A stretch of DNA of 19,132 bases from an uncultured Bacteroidales bacterium. GTDB taxonomy: Bacteria > Bacteroidota > Bacteroidia > Bacteroidales > UBA932. Numbering within the stretch: position 1 is the stretch's first letter; every line of letters starts with the position of its first letter. Positions 1-7,428 of this stretch are shown piece after piece. The stretch covers positions 1-19,132 of the forward strand of contig CAMOGR010000229.1 of the NCBI GenBank assembly GCA_946614205.1, read 5' to 3'. The notes beneath the pieces are model-generated. The model was given only the letters and a program-made list of their open reading frames with translations. It was not told the origin of the DNA and did no database searches. The position numbers were made by a program, and so were the translations under genes.

Positions 1-591
1 CCGGCCGTTCCCGAGGAGGCCGGCGCCGTGACCGAGTATTATGCCGACGGCACCGTCCGTGAGAAGTATGTCCGCAAGGACGGCATGCTGCAGGGCCAGT
101 ATCTCCGATACTATCCGTCCGGGGATATGGAAAGTTCTTCGGGCTACAAGGACAACCTGCTGGACGGCATGGACATACGTTATTATGGGTCGGGGAACCG
201 CGTCCGCAGTACGCAGCCTTACAAGGCCGGCCGCCGCGACGGCCCCATGACCGTCTATTACCCCGACGGCATGGTAAAGATGGTTCTCAGCCATTCCGAC
301 GAAGGGACTGCGGGTTCTGTCACCACGTATTATCAGAACGGCAGGAAGATGTCCGAAATGTATCTTCCCCCTGCTGGAGGTGTGATGATAGGCAATATCG
401 TGATGTATTACGACAACGGTGAAGTGTCGGAGAAGTATTCTTTCCGCGGCGGCGAAATAGACGGCCCTTATGAGAGTTATTACCCCGACGGCAGCCTGAG
501 GCGCAAAGGCAGCTATCGCATGGGAGAAATCGTCGGCAGGTGGTATTTCCGCGACCGCAGCGGCAATGAGACCACTTACGACTACGATTAG
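1..591 (+). CDS. MORN/YwqK-repeat protein, 5' end missing
   Basis: The frame is open from base 1; the first usable start in view is a GTG at 28, but the codons before it read on without a stop, so the gene most likely begins outside the window. The visible part is a run of about seven repeats of 23-26 residues, each opening with a Tyr-Tyr-x-(Asp/Ser/Asn)-Gly turn (for example YYADG, YYPSG, YYPDG, YYQNG, YYDNG) and ending in a Gly-rich turn. This is the pattern of MORN-like repeats in YwqK-family proteins, often labelled 'toxin-antitoxin system YwqK family antitoxin'. Those repeats form beta-hairpin sheets and probably mediate binding; no catalytic residues are visible. It ends in TAG and overlaps the HTCS stop on the other strand by 4 nt. 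No toxin partner is visible, so the antitoxin label should not be read as a function. Confidence 0.8.
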   Translation, partial: PAVPEEAGAVTEYYADGTVREKYVRKDGMLQGQYLRYYPSGDMESSSGYKDNLLDGMDIRYYGSGNRVRSTQPYKAGRRDGPMTVYYPDGMVKMVLSHSDEGTAGSVTTYYQNGRKMSEMYLPPAGGVMIGNIVMYYDNGEVSEKYSFRGGEIDGPYESYYPDGSLRRKGSYRMGEIVGRWYFRDRSGNETTYDYD

Positions 592-3500
592 CCCTCGTAC
601 TTGCTCGGTGACACCCCGAACTGCTTCTTGAATGCCTTGGAGAAATGCGGCAGGGTGTTGAATCCTGTCTTAATCGCAATTTCGCTCACGTTCCATTTGC
701 CCTCCATGAGCATCTTTGCCGCCATGTTGAGCTTGTACTGCATGAAGAATTCGCTCGGCGTCTTCCCGGTGAGGCCCTTTATCTTGTAGTAGAACTTCGT
801 GCGCGACATCCTCAGCATCTCGGTGAGGTGTGCGACGTCGAGGTCTTCGTTGCCCAGCTCCTTCTCCATCAGCGAATACAGCTCTTCCATGAAGGCCCGG
901 TCGCGGGCCGTGAGCGTATCTTCCACCTCGCTGCCCTGCGTCGCTGCGTTGAGGATGCTGCGTACCCTCTGGCGGTTCTCCAGCTGCGACTTCACCAGGG
1001 CCCTTAGATAATCGGGGTCGAAGGGCTTGGTGACGTAGGCGTCGGCACCTATGTCAAGTCCGTGGACCTGGTTCTGAACGGTCCCCATGGCGGTGACCAG
1101 GATGACCGGTATGTGGCTGAGCTGCAGGTTGGACTTCAGGCTCCTGCACAGCTCGAAGCCGTCTTTCCCGGGCATGGCCACATCGCTCAGGACGATGTCC
1201 GGGCTTTGCGCGGCCGCCTTCTGCAGGGCTTCGTCCGCCCCGGAAGCGGTGAGCACCCTGTACTGGCCGGCAAACAGGGCCTGCAGGTAACGCAGGATGT
1301 CAGGGTCGTCGTCCACGGCGAGCAGCAGCGGCAGCTCTTCTGAGGGGGCTGGTGCCTGAGCCTCTGAAGGAACTGTCTCCAGTGGATATTCCCCTGCGAC
1401 GGGAAGTTCCTCCGGAACGCGCTCCTGAGGCGAATAGGCGTCTTCCGAAGAGGGGAGAAGCAGCGTGAATACTGCTCCGGACCCTCCGTCCTCCCTGCCA
1501 GAGGCGGCAAGCGAGCCATGGTGGATGGCGGCAAGGTTGCGGGAATAGTACAGGCCTATGCCCGTCCCGTAATTGAAACGTCCGCCGTCCTGAAGCTGGT
1601 AGTAGCGTTCGAATATCTTTTCCCGCTGGTCTTCGGGGATGCCCGGGCCGGTGTCGGAAACGGCAATCTTCACGTCCGCCGCCGTCTGGTCCAGCTCGAC
1701 GCAGACCGTCCCTCCGGAAGGAGTGTACTTGAGCGCATTGGACAGCAGATTGCTCAGAATCTTCACGACCTTGTCTTCATCGAACCACGTAACGAGCGGA
1801 TATTCAAGACCTTTAAGCTCCAGCGCCACCCCCTGCGAGCGGGCGTTCAGAAGAAAAATCTCGGCGGTGTCGCGTATGACGGGCACTATGTCGGCGCGGC
1901 GGACCTTGAGCGTGAGGGTGGCGTTCTCCATTTTGCCCAGGTCGAGAAGCTGGTTTACCAGGGATAGCATCCTGCCGACGCTTCTCTGCACTATGTCCAG
2001 CAGGCGGCGGTCTTCTCCGTTCAGCCTCCCGCTTCGAGACAGCTCGGCCACCGGGCCTGAAATCATTGTAAGCGGGGTGCGGAACTCGTGCGAAATGTTG
2101 GAGAAGAATGTCATGTTCATGCGGTTGACGCGGGCTTCCTGCTCCTTGTCGAGCCGCGCCTTCCGTGCAGCTGCCCGTTCCTGAGCGAGGCGTCTCAAAA
2201 CGCTCCACAGGAACCAGCCGAGGAGTATGGTAAGAAGAGCGTAAAAGCTTATGGCAAAAGGGGAAAGCCATGGCGCGGGCTTTATCCTTATGCGTATGCT
2301 GTCTTCGCCGAAAGAACTGCCGTCCGGTTGCAGGGAATAGCGGACGCGCAGGGTATAGCGCCCTGCCGGCACTCCGGCAAACCAGGCTTCATGGGCGCTG
2401 CCCGTCTCGACCCATTCGCGGTCGAAACCCTCCAGGCGGTAACTGTACCGTATGCGGCGTATGTTGCGGAAGTCGGGGACGGCAAATGTAATGCTGAAGC
2501 TGTTCGAGTTGTGGCCGAGCACTATGTCATGCCCGTCCGTCAGGCTCCGGGTCAGGCTGTTGTGGACTTTCAGGTCTTCGAATACAAGCCTTGCAGAGGT
2601 GTGTGCCGACTCCTCGGCAGGGTCTATCAGCGTAAGCCCGTGGGTGCCCCCGAAGGCCAGCCTTCCGTCCGGCAGCCTTGCAGCGGAACGCTCGTGGAAA
2701 GTGACACCTACCCCCAACTGCGGCGGAAGATAGTCGGAGAACTGCCCTGTGGCAGGGTCCAGCACGGAGATGCCGTCCACGGTCCCCGCCCACAGGCGTC
2801 CCTGCAGGTCTTCCACCAGGGACAGGATTTCTCCTGAGGGTGAGCCTGGTACGGGTTCAAAAGCCTTCTGTACGGGGTTGTATCGCAGTATTCCGTCCGA
2901 GCGGGTTCCTATCCAGACGGTTCCGTCCCGGCCGGAGACTGAAGACGTCGGGTCGAAGAGGCCTCCGTTCCGGGCGCGGGAGCCCTCGCCGCCGAGGATT
3001 GACACGCCGCTCATCATGCCGGAACGCGGATTCAGCAGCATCAGGTCGTTGTCGTAGGCCCCTATGAGTATGTCGTCCCCTGCTAGGGCAAGTGTATTGA
3101 TGAAGGTGGTGCGGTAGGGATAAATCTGCACCCGTTCGGGTCCGGCGCCTCCCGGCGGTATATGGACGAGGAATTCGTTGCGGGTGCCGAACCACATGCC
3201 GCCGTCCTTGTCTTCGATGGCTGTACGGGGGTAGAATGCATGATAATCCCCCTTGACCTTGAGGGACTTGCCGTCGAATGAGCAGAGCACAAGGCGCTGC
3301 TGGTTGGGGAGCGAAAGCCACAGGTCGGAAGAGCGTGTGGCATATACCAGAGGTTCGTTTGTCTGGAGGTAGTCGGTGCGGTCTTTGCGTTCGAGCGCCG
3401 ACAGGTCGGGATGCTCCACGGCTCCGCTTGCAGGGTCCAGAAGGTACAGGCCGTCGTGCCGGGTGAAGAGCCACAGGCGGCCGTCGGGGGCGAGGCTCAT

Positions 3501-4538
3501 GGAAGCCACCGATTTGCCTTCGAGCTGACGGATTCCGTTGGAGCGGGGGGAGAATATGTCCTGCGAAGAGGGGTAGAAGCGGAATCCCTTGTCGTCGGAG
3601 CCGGCCCAGACGTCGCCGAGGCTGTCCTTGTAAAGGGTCTTGATATCGAAACCGGGGGGCAGCCCCAGGTCGCTTATGTCCGTCGTGCTTGCTTCCGTTC
3701 CGTCGCTGTCGGCAAGCAGGAAACTGCCGTCGGCGGTCTTGAAAAGGAGCCTTCCGTCTCCGGCGTCCCATAGGATTTCAACTTCGCGCCCTGCCAGCGC
3801 ATCTGCGAGGCTTGCAGGGGGCTTGACGAAGACGCCCCTGCGGGTGTCGAAAACGGAGACGCGGCCGTGTCCTGTCATCCACAGCTGTCCGTTGGGCAGG
3901 AGAACCGATTCGGTGACGAAGTGCAGGCAGGGCCAGTTGTCCAGGTTCTCGAAGCCCGCGTCGGGGTCGAAGCAGCGTATCTCCCGGGGGGCCACCACCC
4001 ACAGCAGGTTGCCGGAGTCGATGTAGCAGCGGGAGTGATAGCTGTAGAAGCGGTCGAAAGCGGGATTGACGTTCACGAAGCGGCGGCTTGCGGTATCGAG
4101 CACGCACAGGTCTTCCATCATGTTGAGAATCACGCGGCCGCGCCGGTCGCACAGCACTTGGTAGACGGCCTTTTCGTCGGAATCGATGGGGAAGCGGCGG
4201 AAGGAGTTGTCGCCGTTGTACATTGCGACGCCCGTCTCCGTGCCCACCCAGAGGCGCCCGGCTCTGTCGGTGCAGATGTCGTAGATGCGGTTGTCGGGGA
4301 TGGAGGTGCTGTCCGGAGTGTTCAGGTAGTGGTGGAAGTCGTAGCCGTTGTAGCGGTTGAGGCCCCTTTCGGTGCCTATCCACATGCGTCCGTGGCTGTC
4401 CTCGCCGAAGCAGCGGACGTCGGGGTTGGAGAGGCGGTCCGTAACCGTGACGCTCCCGGGTTGCGTCTGCGGCTCAGGAGCGGAATGGGAACAGCTGCCC
4501 AGAAGCAGGGCGGCAAGTATCGGGACCATTCTCTTCAT
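588..4538 (-). CDS. Hybrid two-component system sensor/regulator (HTCS)
   Basis: A 1316-residue single-chain sensor kinase plus transcription factor, the usual HTCS size. Order: signal peptide with a lipobox-like LGSC (Cys16); periplasmic two-component-regulator propeller repeats (for example RMWIGTERGL near 51-60 and RLWVGTETGV near 95-104) over about 35-640; Y_Y_Y domain about 670-735 (YRLEGFDREW ends at W709); membrane helix about 757-779; HisKA with SHEFRTPL and phospho-acceptor His817; HATPase with N934 in the N box, DTGPGIP, and the GTGIGL box near 992-996; receiver domain about 1071-1185 with Asp1119 in LSDVAMPG and Lys1171 in TKPF; AraC-type DNA-binding domain about 1230-1316 with two helix-turn-helices. 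All key residues are intact. In known HTCSs the periplasmic sensor binds an oligosaccharide and the AraC domain activates the neighbouring PUL. Here the likely targets are the flanking esterase and the susCD operon, but this is inferred from position only. The start has a TATCTTTG box 4 nt upstream. Confidence 0.96.
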   Translation of the reverse strand: MKRMVPILAALLLGSCSHSAPEPQTQPGSVTVTDRLSNPDVRCFGEDSHGRMWIGTERGLNRYNGYDFHHYLNTPDSTSIPDNRIYDICTDRAGRLWVGTETGVAMYNGDNSFRRFPIDSDEKAVYQVLCDRRGRVILNMMEDLCVLDTASRRFVNVNPAFDRFYSYHSRCYIDSGNLLWVVAPREIRCFDPDAGFENLDNWPCLHFVTESVLLPNGQLWMTGHGRVSVFDTRRGVFVKPPASLADALAGREVEILWDAGDGRLLFKTADGSFLLADSDGTEASTTDISDLGLPPGFDIKTLYKDSLGDVWAGSDDKGFRFYPSSQDIFSPRSNGIRQLEGKSVASMSLAPDGRLWLFTRHDGLYLLDPASGAVEHPDLSALERKDRTDYLQTNEPLVYATRSSDLWLSLPNQQRLVLCSFDGKSLKVKGDYHAFYPRTAIEDKDGGMWFGTRNEFLVHIPPGGAGPERVQIYPYRTTFINTLALAGDDILIGAYDNDLMLLNPRSGMMSGVSILGGEGSRARNGGLFDPTSSVSGRDGTVWIGTRSDGILRYNPVQKAFEPVPGSPSGEILSLVEDLQGRLWAGTVDGISVLDPATGQFSDYLPPQLGVGVTFHERSAARLPDGRLAFGGTHGLTLIDPAEESAHTSARLVFEDLKVHNSLTRSLTDGHDIVLGHNSNSFSITFAVPDFRNIRRIRYSYRLEGFDREWVETGSAHEAWFAGVPAGRYTLRVRYSLQPDGSSFGEDSIRIRIKPAPWLSPFAISFYALLTILLGWFLWSVLRRLAQERAAARKARLDKEQEARVNRMNMTFFSNISHEFRTPLTMISGPVAELSRSGRLNGEDRRLLDIVQRSVGRMLSLVNQLLDLGKMENATLTLKVRRADIVPVIRDTAEIFLLNARSQGVALELKGLEYPLVTWFDEDKVVKILSNLLSNALKYTPSGGTVCVELDQTAADVKIAVSDTGPGIPEDQREKIFERYYQLQDGGRFNYGTGIGLYYSRNLAAIHHGSLAASGREDGGSGAVFTLLLPSSEDAYSPQERVPEELPVAGEYPLETVPSEAQAPAPSEELPLLLAVDDDPDILRYLQALFAGQYRVLTASGADEALQKAAAQSPDIVLSDVAMPGKDGFELCRSLKSNLQLSHIPVILVTAMGTVQNQVHGLDIGADAYVTKPFDPDYLRALVKSQLENRQRVRSILNAATQGSEVEDTLTARDRAFMEELYSLMEKELGNEDLDVAHLTEMLRMSRTKFYYKIKGLTGKTPSEFFMQYKLNMAAKMLMEGKWNVSEIAIKTGFNTLPHFSKAFKKQFGVSPSKYEG

Positions 4539-4542
4539 GTGA

Positions 4543-4550
4543 CAAAGATA
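4543..4550 (-). promoter_or_regulatory. Putative -7 box of the HTCS gene
   Basis: On the minus strand this reads TATCTTTG, a full match to the Bacteroidota -7 consensus TAnnTTTG. It ends 4 nt before the HTCS ATG, which would put the transcription start at or next to the start codon and imply a leaderless or nearly leaderless mRNA. I see no convincing TTG -33 element at the usual spacing. Confidence 0.5.
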
Positions 4551-4593
4551 ATCAAATGAACGCTCAGGTAAAGATTAAATGCAAAAAAATTGC

Positions 4594-4601
4594 TTTATTT
4601 G
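4594..4601 (+). promoter_or_regulatory. Putative degenerate -7 box of the esterase gene
   Basis: TTTATTTG matches TAnnTTTG except at the second base. It sits 4 nt before the ATG at 4606, the same geometry as the HTCS box on the opposite strand of this 67-bp intergenic region. It also argues for 4606 rather than the upstream ATG at 4579 as the translation start, because a promoter here would exclude 4579 from the mRNA. Confidence 0.35.
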
Positions 4602-4605
4602 TGTC

Positions 4606-6306
4606 ATGAAAAAGATTCTTTTGCCGCTGTTTCTGGCCTTCCTGTCCCTGCAGGCCATTGCTCAGATTAGCTTTACCCCCAATCCGCAGATGCCCCTTCC
4701 GGACAATGTGTTCTTCTACATGAGCACGGATACCGGCTACGAAGGGCGCTTCACATTCCTGCGTCCGGTGTGGTTCATTTATCCGGACGGGCCCTGCACA
4801 CGCGAGGATGCCGAGGCCCTCGTTGACCGGATGGGCCTCAATGACACGCTCAAAGATTATGTGAGCATGGTTGCGGTGCTGGGGCCGGTAAACGGGAAAT
4901 CCTACGACAAGGCGGCTGATTTCGCCATGTACGAGGCTTTGCTCAACAAGATGCGCGTGTTCACCAATCTCAAGGTGATAGGCATAGGCGAGGGGGCCAC
5001 GTTCGTCAGCGAAGCCATCGCCCCTGTGGCTTCCGAGGTCGCAGGCATAGTCTGTATCGGCGGAAAGGCCGCACGCAAGACGGAGGGCACGTCCACCGTC
5101 CCTGCATATCTTGCCGGAAAAGATGCAGCCAAGGCTGCCGGGGCTTATATCACCCGCAACAAGGCCGTGCCCGTGGAAAAAGGAAAGGACCTGAAGGTCT
5201 ACAAGAATGCCGCCGAGCCGCTGCTCCAGGTAATAGTGAATACGGACAGGAATCCCGACTTGCGGCAGACGATCGCCGATGCGTGGGAACGCCTTCTTTC
5301 AGTCAACTACCGCTGCTCCAACCTTGGCCACACGAGCTATATGGGGGCTTCGCTCGGCCAATACGGCGACTACGAGCTGGAGCCGTATCTGATGTGGGAG
5401 CGCATCGGAACCAGAAGGGTCATGGTGGAAAAAGAACTCTTCAGCTACAATGACAAAAAGGAGAAATACCTGTGGTACGAATACATTCCCTCCTGCCTGG
5501 AGGATGCGCCTGCCGGGTCGGTCCCGCTGGTCATACTGCTCCACGGTCACAACAACGACCCCCGTACGCAGGCGGAGACCAGCGGATTTGTGGAACTGGG
5601 AGCTTCTGAGGGCTTCTTTGTCGCAGAACTGGAGTGGCAGGGGAAGCCGGGCTACGATTACATGGGCGATCACGGCATAGAGGCGACAGTGCGTGAAATC
5701 CTGCGGGAGCATCCGCAGCTCGACCCTTCGCGCGTGTATGCCGAGGGACTTTCTGCAGGAGGGTTCTGCGCAACCGCACTGGGAATCACCAAGAGCCACC
5801 TGTTTGCGGCCGTGGGGGCCCATTCTGGCGGCATTTTCAGCGATGCGCTCAATCTTGGATTTCCGTTCATGAATCCGGTGTCGCTGCGCTCTGCGGCGCT
5901 CCAGAATTCCGGCAAGGTCAGGATGCCGTACTTCAGTATCACCGGCACCGTAGACGATGCCGTGCCCTTCGTGCGTCCCGACCTGCCGCAGGGAGAGATG
6001 ATTTCCGGAGCCTGGAGGCTGTATCAGCAGTATAACGGCCTTCCGGTCAGCGGTCCCACCGACCTGGAAACGTATCCCGTATTCGGCCTGCCGCTACAGG
6101 GGCGCCGCCGCATCGAAACGAACAAGGGACACGCCATGGAGGCAGGCGACATTGCCGATGCCGCCGGACGTCCGGTCATCCGGATCGTCGCGGTGGAAAA
6201 CTTCGGCCACTGGAACTTTGTTCCCGGGGCGCGGCAGATGTGGGAGTTCTTCAAACTTTGGAGAAGGGACCCCCTGACGCTGGAATCACGCTATTCGCTT
6301 GATTAG
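4606..6306 (+). CDS. Secreted CE1/PHB-depolymerase-like esterase with degenerate N-terminal hydrolase-like domain
   Basis: The start chosen is 4606 (566 residues), because it begins directly with a clean signal peptide (MKKILLPLFLAFLSLQAIAQ, about 1-20); the in-frame ATG at 4579 would add nine residues before it. The C-terminal half (about 280-555) is an alpha/beta hydrolase of the feruloyl esterase/PHB-depolymerase/LpqC type: oxyanion-hole LLHGHNND near 311-318, nucleophile elbow GLSAGG with Ser383, acid in GTVDDAVP (Asp450 or Asp451), and His535 in FGHWNF. The N-terminal half (about 45-240) also has an alternating strand/helix pattern and an elbow-like GIGEG at 126-130, but glycine occupies the nucleophile position, so it may be an inactive hydrolase-like or binding domain. 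Expected role: hydrolysis of acyl or feruloyl-type esters in the periplasm or outside the cell. It is divergent from the HTCS and convergent with the susCD operon. The ester substrate is unknown. Confidence 0.85.
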   Translation: MKKILLPLFLAFLSLQAIAQISFTPNPQMPLPDNVFFYMSTDTGYEGRFTFLRPVWFIYPDGPCTREDAEALVDRMGLNDTLKDYVSMVAVLGPVNGKSYDKAADFAMYEALLNKMRVFTNLKVIGIGEGATFVSEAIAPVASEVAGIVCIGGKAARKTEGTSTVPAYLAGKDAAKAAGAYITRNKAVPVEKGKDLKVYKNAAEPLLQVIVNTDRNPDLRQTIADAWERLLSVNYRCSNLGHTSYMGASLGQYGDYELEPYLMWERIGTRRVMVEKELFSYNDKKEKYLWYEYIPSCLEDAPAGSVPLVILLHGHNNDPRTQAETSGFVELGASEGFFVAELEWQGKPGYDYMGDHGIEATVREILREHPQLDPSRVYAEGLSAGGFCATALGITKSHLFAAVGAHSGGIFSDALNLGFPFMNPVSLRSAALQNSGKVRMPYFSITGTVDDAVPFVRPDLPQGEMISGAWRLYQQYNGLPVSGPTDLETYPVFGLPLQGRRRIETNKGHAMEAGDIADAAGRPVIRIVAVENFGHWNFVPGARQMWEFFKLWRRDPLTLESRYSLD

Positions 6307-6327
6307 GATCCCCTCCCGCAGCATGCG

Positions 6328-6346
6328 CCCCTCCTATAGGCAGGGG
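6328..6346. terminator. Weak hairpin between convergent genes
   Basis: CCCCT (6328-6332) pairs with AGGGG (6342-6346), with the small palindrome CCTATAGG in the loop. It lies in the short gap after the esterase stop and overlaps the stop of the last gene of the opposite operon. The 5-bp stem and lack of a T-run on either strand make it a poor intrinsic terminator, but it is the only candidate between the two convergent units. Confidence 0.22.
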
Positions 6347-7425
6347 TAGATGTAGTCCCAGATTAAGTCCATCTCGGCTTGCGTGTCGGACAGCCATGCA
6401 GTGACGGCCACCACTGCGTTCTTCTCGGGGAGGACCAGGATGAACTGTCCGCCTGCCCCGTCGGCGCGGAAGCCTTCCACTTTGTTGCGCCAAGTCTGGA
6501 AACCATAGCCCTGACGCCAGTCGTTCCTGGCGGGATCCAACTTGGCGTCAGCCTCTTCAGGGCTGAGGGTAGCCGGAGCGCAGTCGATGTGACTGGCGCC
6601 CATGTTTTCCACCCATTCGGCGGGAATCAGCTGCTTGCTTCCCCATCTGCCCTTCTGCAGCAGCAGCTGGCCCATCTTGGCCATGTCTTCCGTCTTGAGG
6701 TGCAGGCCCCATCCGCCGAGGCTCACCCCGTTTTCATCTGCATCCCATTCGGGAATGTCGATGCCGAGGGGCTCGAACAGCCTGGGAGTCAGATAGTCGA
6801 GGACGCTCTCGCCGGTGAGCTTGGTCACGATGGCCGACAGCAGGTATGTGCCCAGGGAATTGTAGCAGAAATGGGTGCCGGGTTCATGTACAAACGGATG
6901 GGAGAAGAAGGCGGCGGCGATGTCGGTCCCTTCCTTTACGGAAGTTGTCATTGCCGTGATGTCGAACTGCAGTATGCCAAGGGAAGGGTCGGTGTCGTGG
7001 CCGCCTGCCATCATCAGCAGGTCCTCGACGGTGGCGTTGCATGGATTGTCAGGCCGCACCTTGTCGGGGAAGAACTTGTCCACCCGGTCCTTGAGCGAAA
7101 GCTTTCCGTCTGCGATGACCATTCCTACAGCAGCGGCTGTGAAGGTCTTGGATACCGAGAACATCGTGTGGGGCTGCTCGGGAGCGAACTTGCCGAACCA
7201 TTTCTCGAGCACGACCTTGCCGTCCTTTACCACCATGATGCTGTGGAAGTTCAACAGCTTCATGTAGTCGATCGGTTCGGTAAAGGAAGCCACTATGCTG
7301 TCCTGCATGGCATGGAAGCTGGCTGCGAGTTCCGGTGAAGGTTCAGCCCTCTCAAGGTCCCTGGGAGGCTGTGTGGTGCAGGCTGCAAGCATTATGCAGC
7401 CAAGAAGGATAAGTGTCTTTTTCAT
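6334..7425 (-). CDS. Beta-lactamase-fold serine hydrolase lipoprotein (paralog 2)
   Basis: A 363-residue member of the beta-lactamase/class C-like serine hydrolase family (PF00144 type), which includes esterases, DD-peptidases and amide hydrolases. A lipoprotein signal peptide ends in LAAC (Cys16), so the protein is probably membrane anchored facing the periplasm or cell surface. Catalytic SxxK is S90-V-S-K93 in MFSVSKTFT; the second motif is Y188-N-S in the place of the usual Tyr-x-Asn; the third region near the C terminus reads RADGAGGQ, replacing HxG/KTG. It starts 3 nt after the stop of its close paralog and is the last gene of the susCD operon. The start is the ATG in front of the signal peptide. 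The family does not predict a substrate; beta-lactam resistance is unlikely given the SusCD context. A role in cleaving an ester or amide on the imported compound is inferred. Confidence 0.9.
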   Translation of the reverse strand: MKKTLILLGCIMLAACTTQPPRDLERAEPSPELAASFHAMQDSIVASFTEPIDYMKLLNFHSIMVVKDGKVVLEKWFGKFAPEQPHTMFSVSKTFTAAAVGMVIADGKLSLKDRVDKFFPDKVRPDNPCNATVEDLLMMAGGHDTDPSLGILQFDITAMTTSVKEGTDIAAAFFSHPFVHEPGTHFCYNSLGTYLLSAIVTKLTGESVLDYLTPRLFEPLGIDIPEWDADENGVSLGGWGLHLKTEDMAKMGQLLLQKGRWGSKQLIPAEWVENMGASHIDCAPATLSPEEADAKLDPARNDWRQGYGFQTWRNKVEGFRADGAGGQFILVLPEKNAVVAVTAWLSDTQAEMDLIWDYIYPCL

Positions 7426-7428
7426 TGT

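Noticed and set aside
4579..4605. Upstream in-frame ATG as the start of the two-domain esterase
   Set aside because: It adds nine residues (MQKNCFICV) ahead of a complete signal peptide, and the likely -7 box would lie inside the coding sequence.
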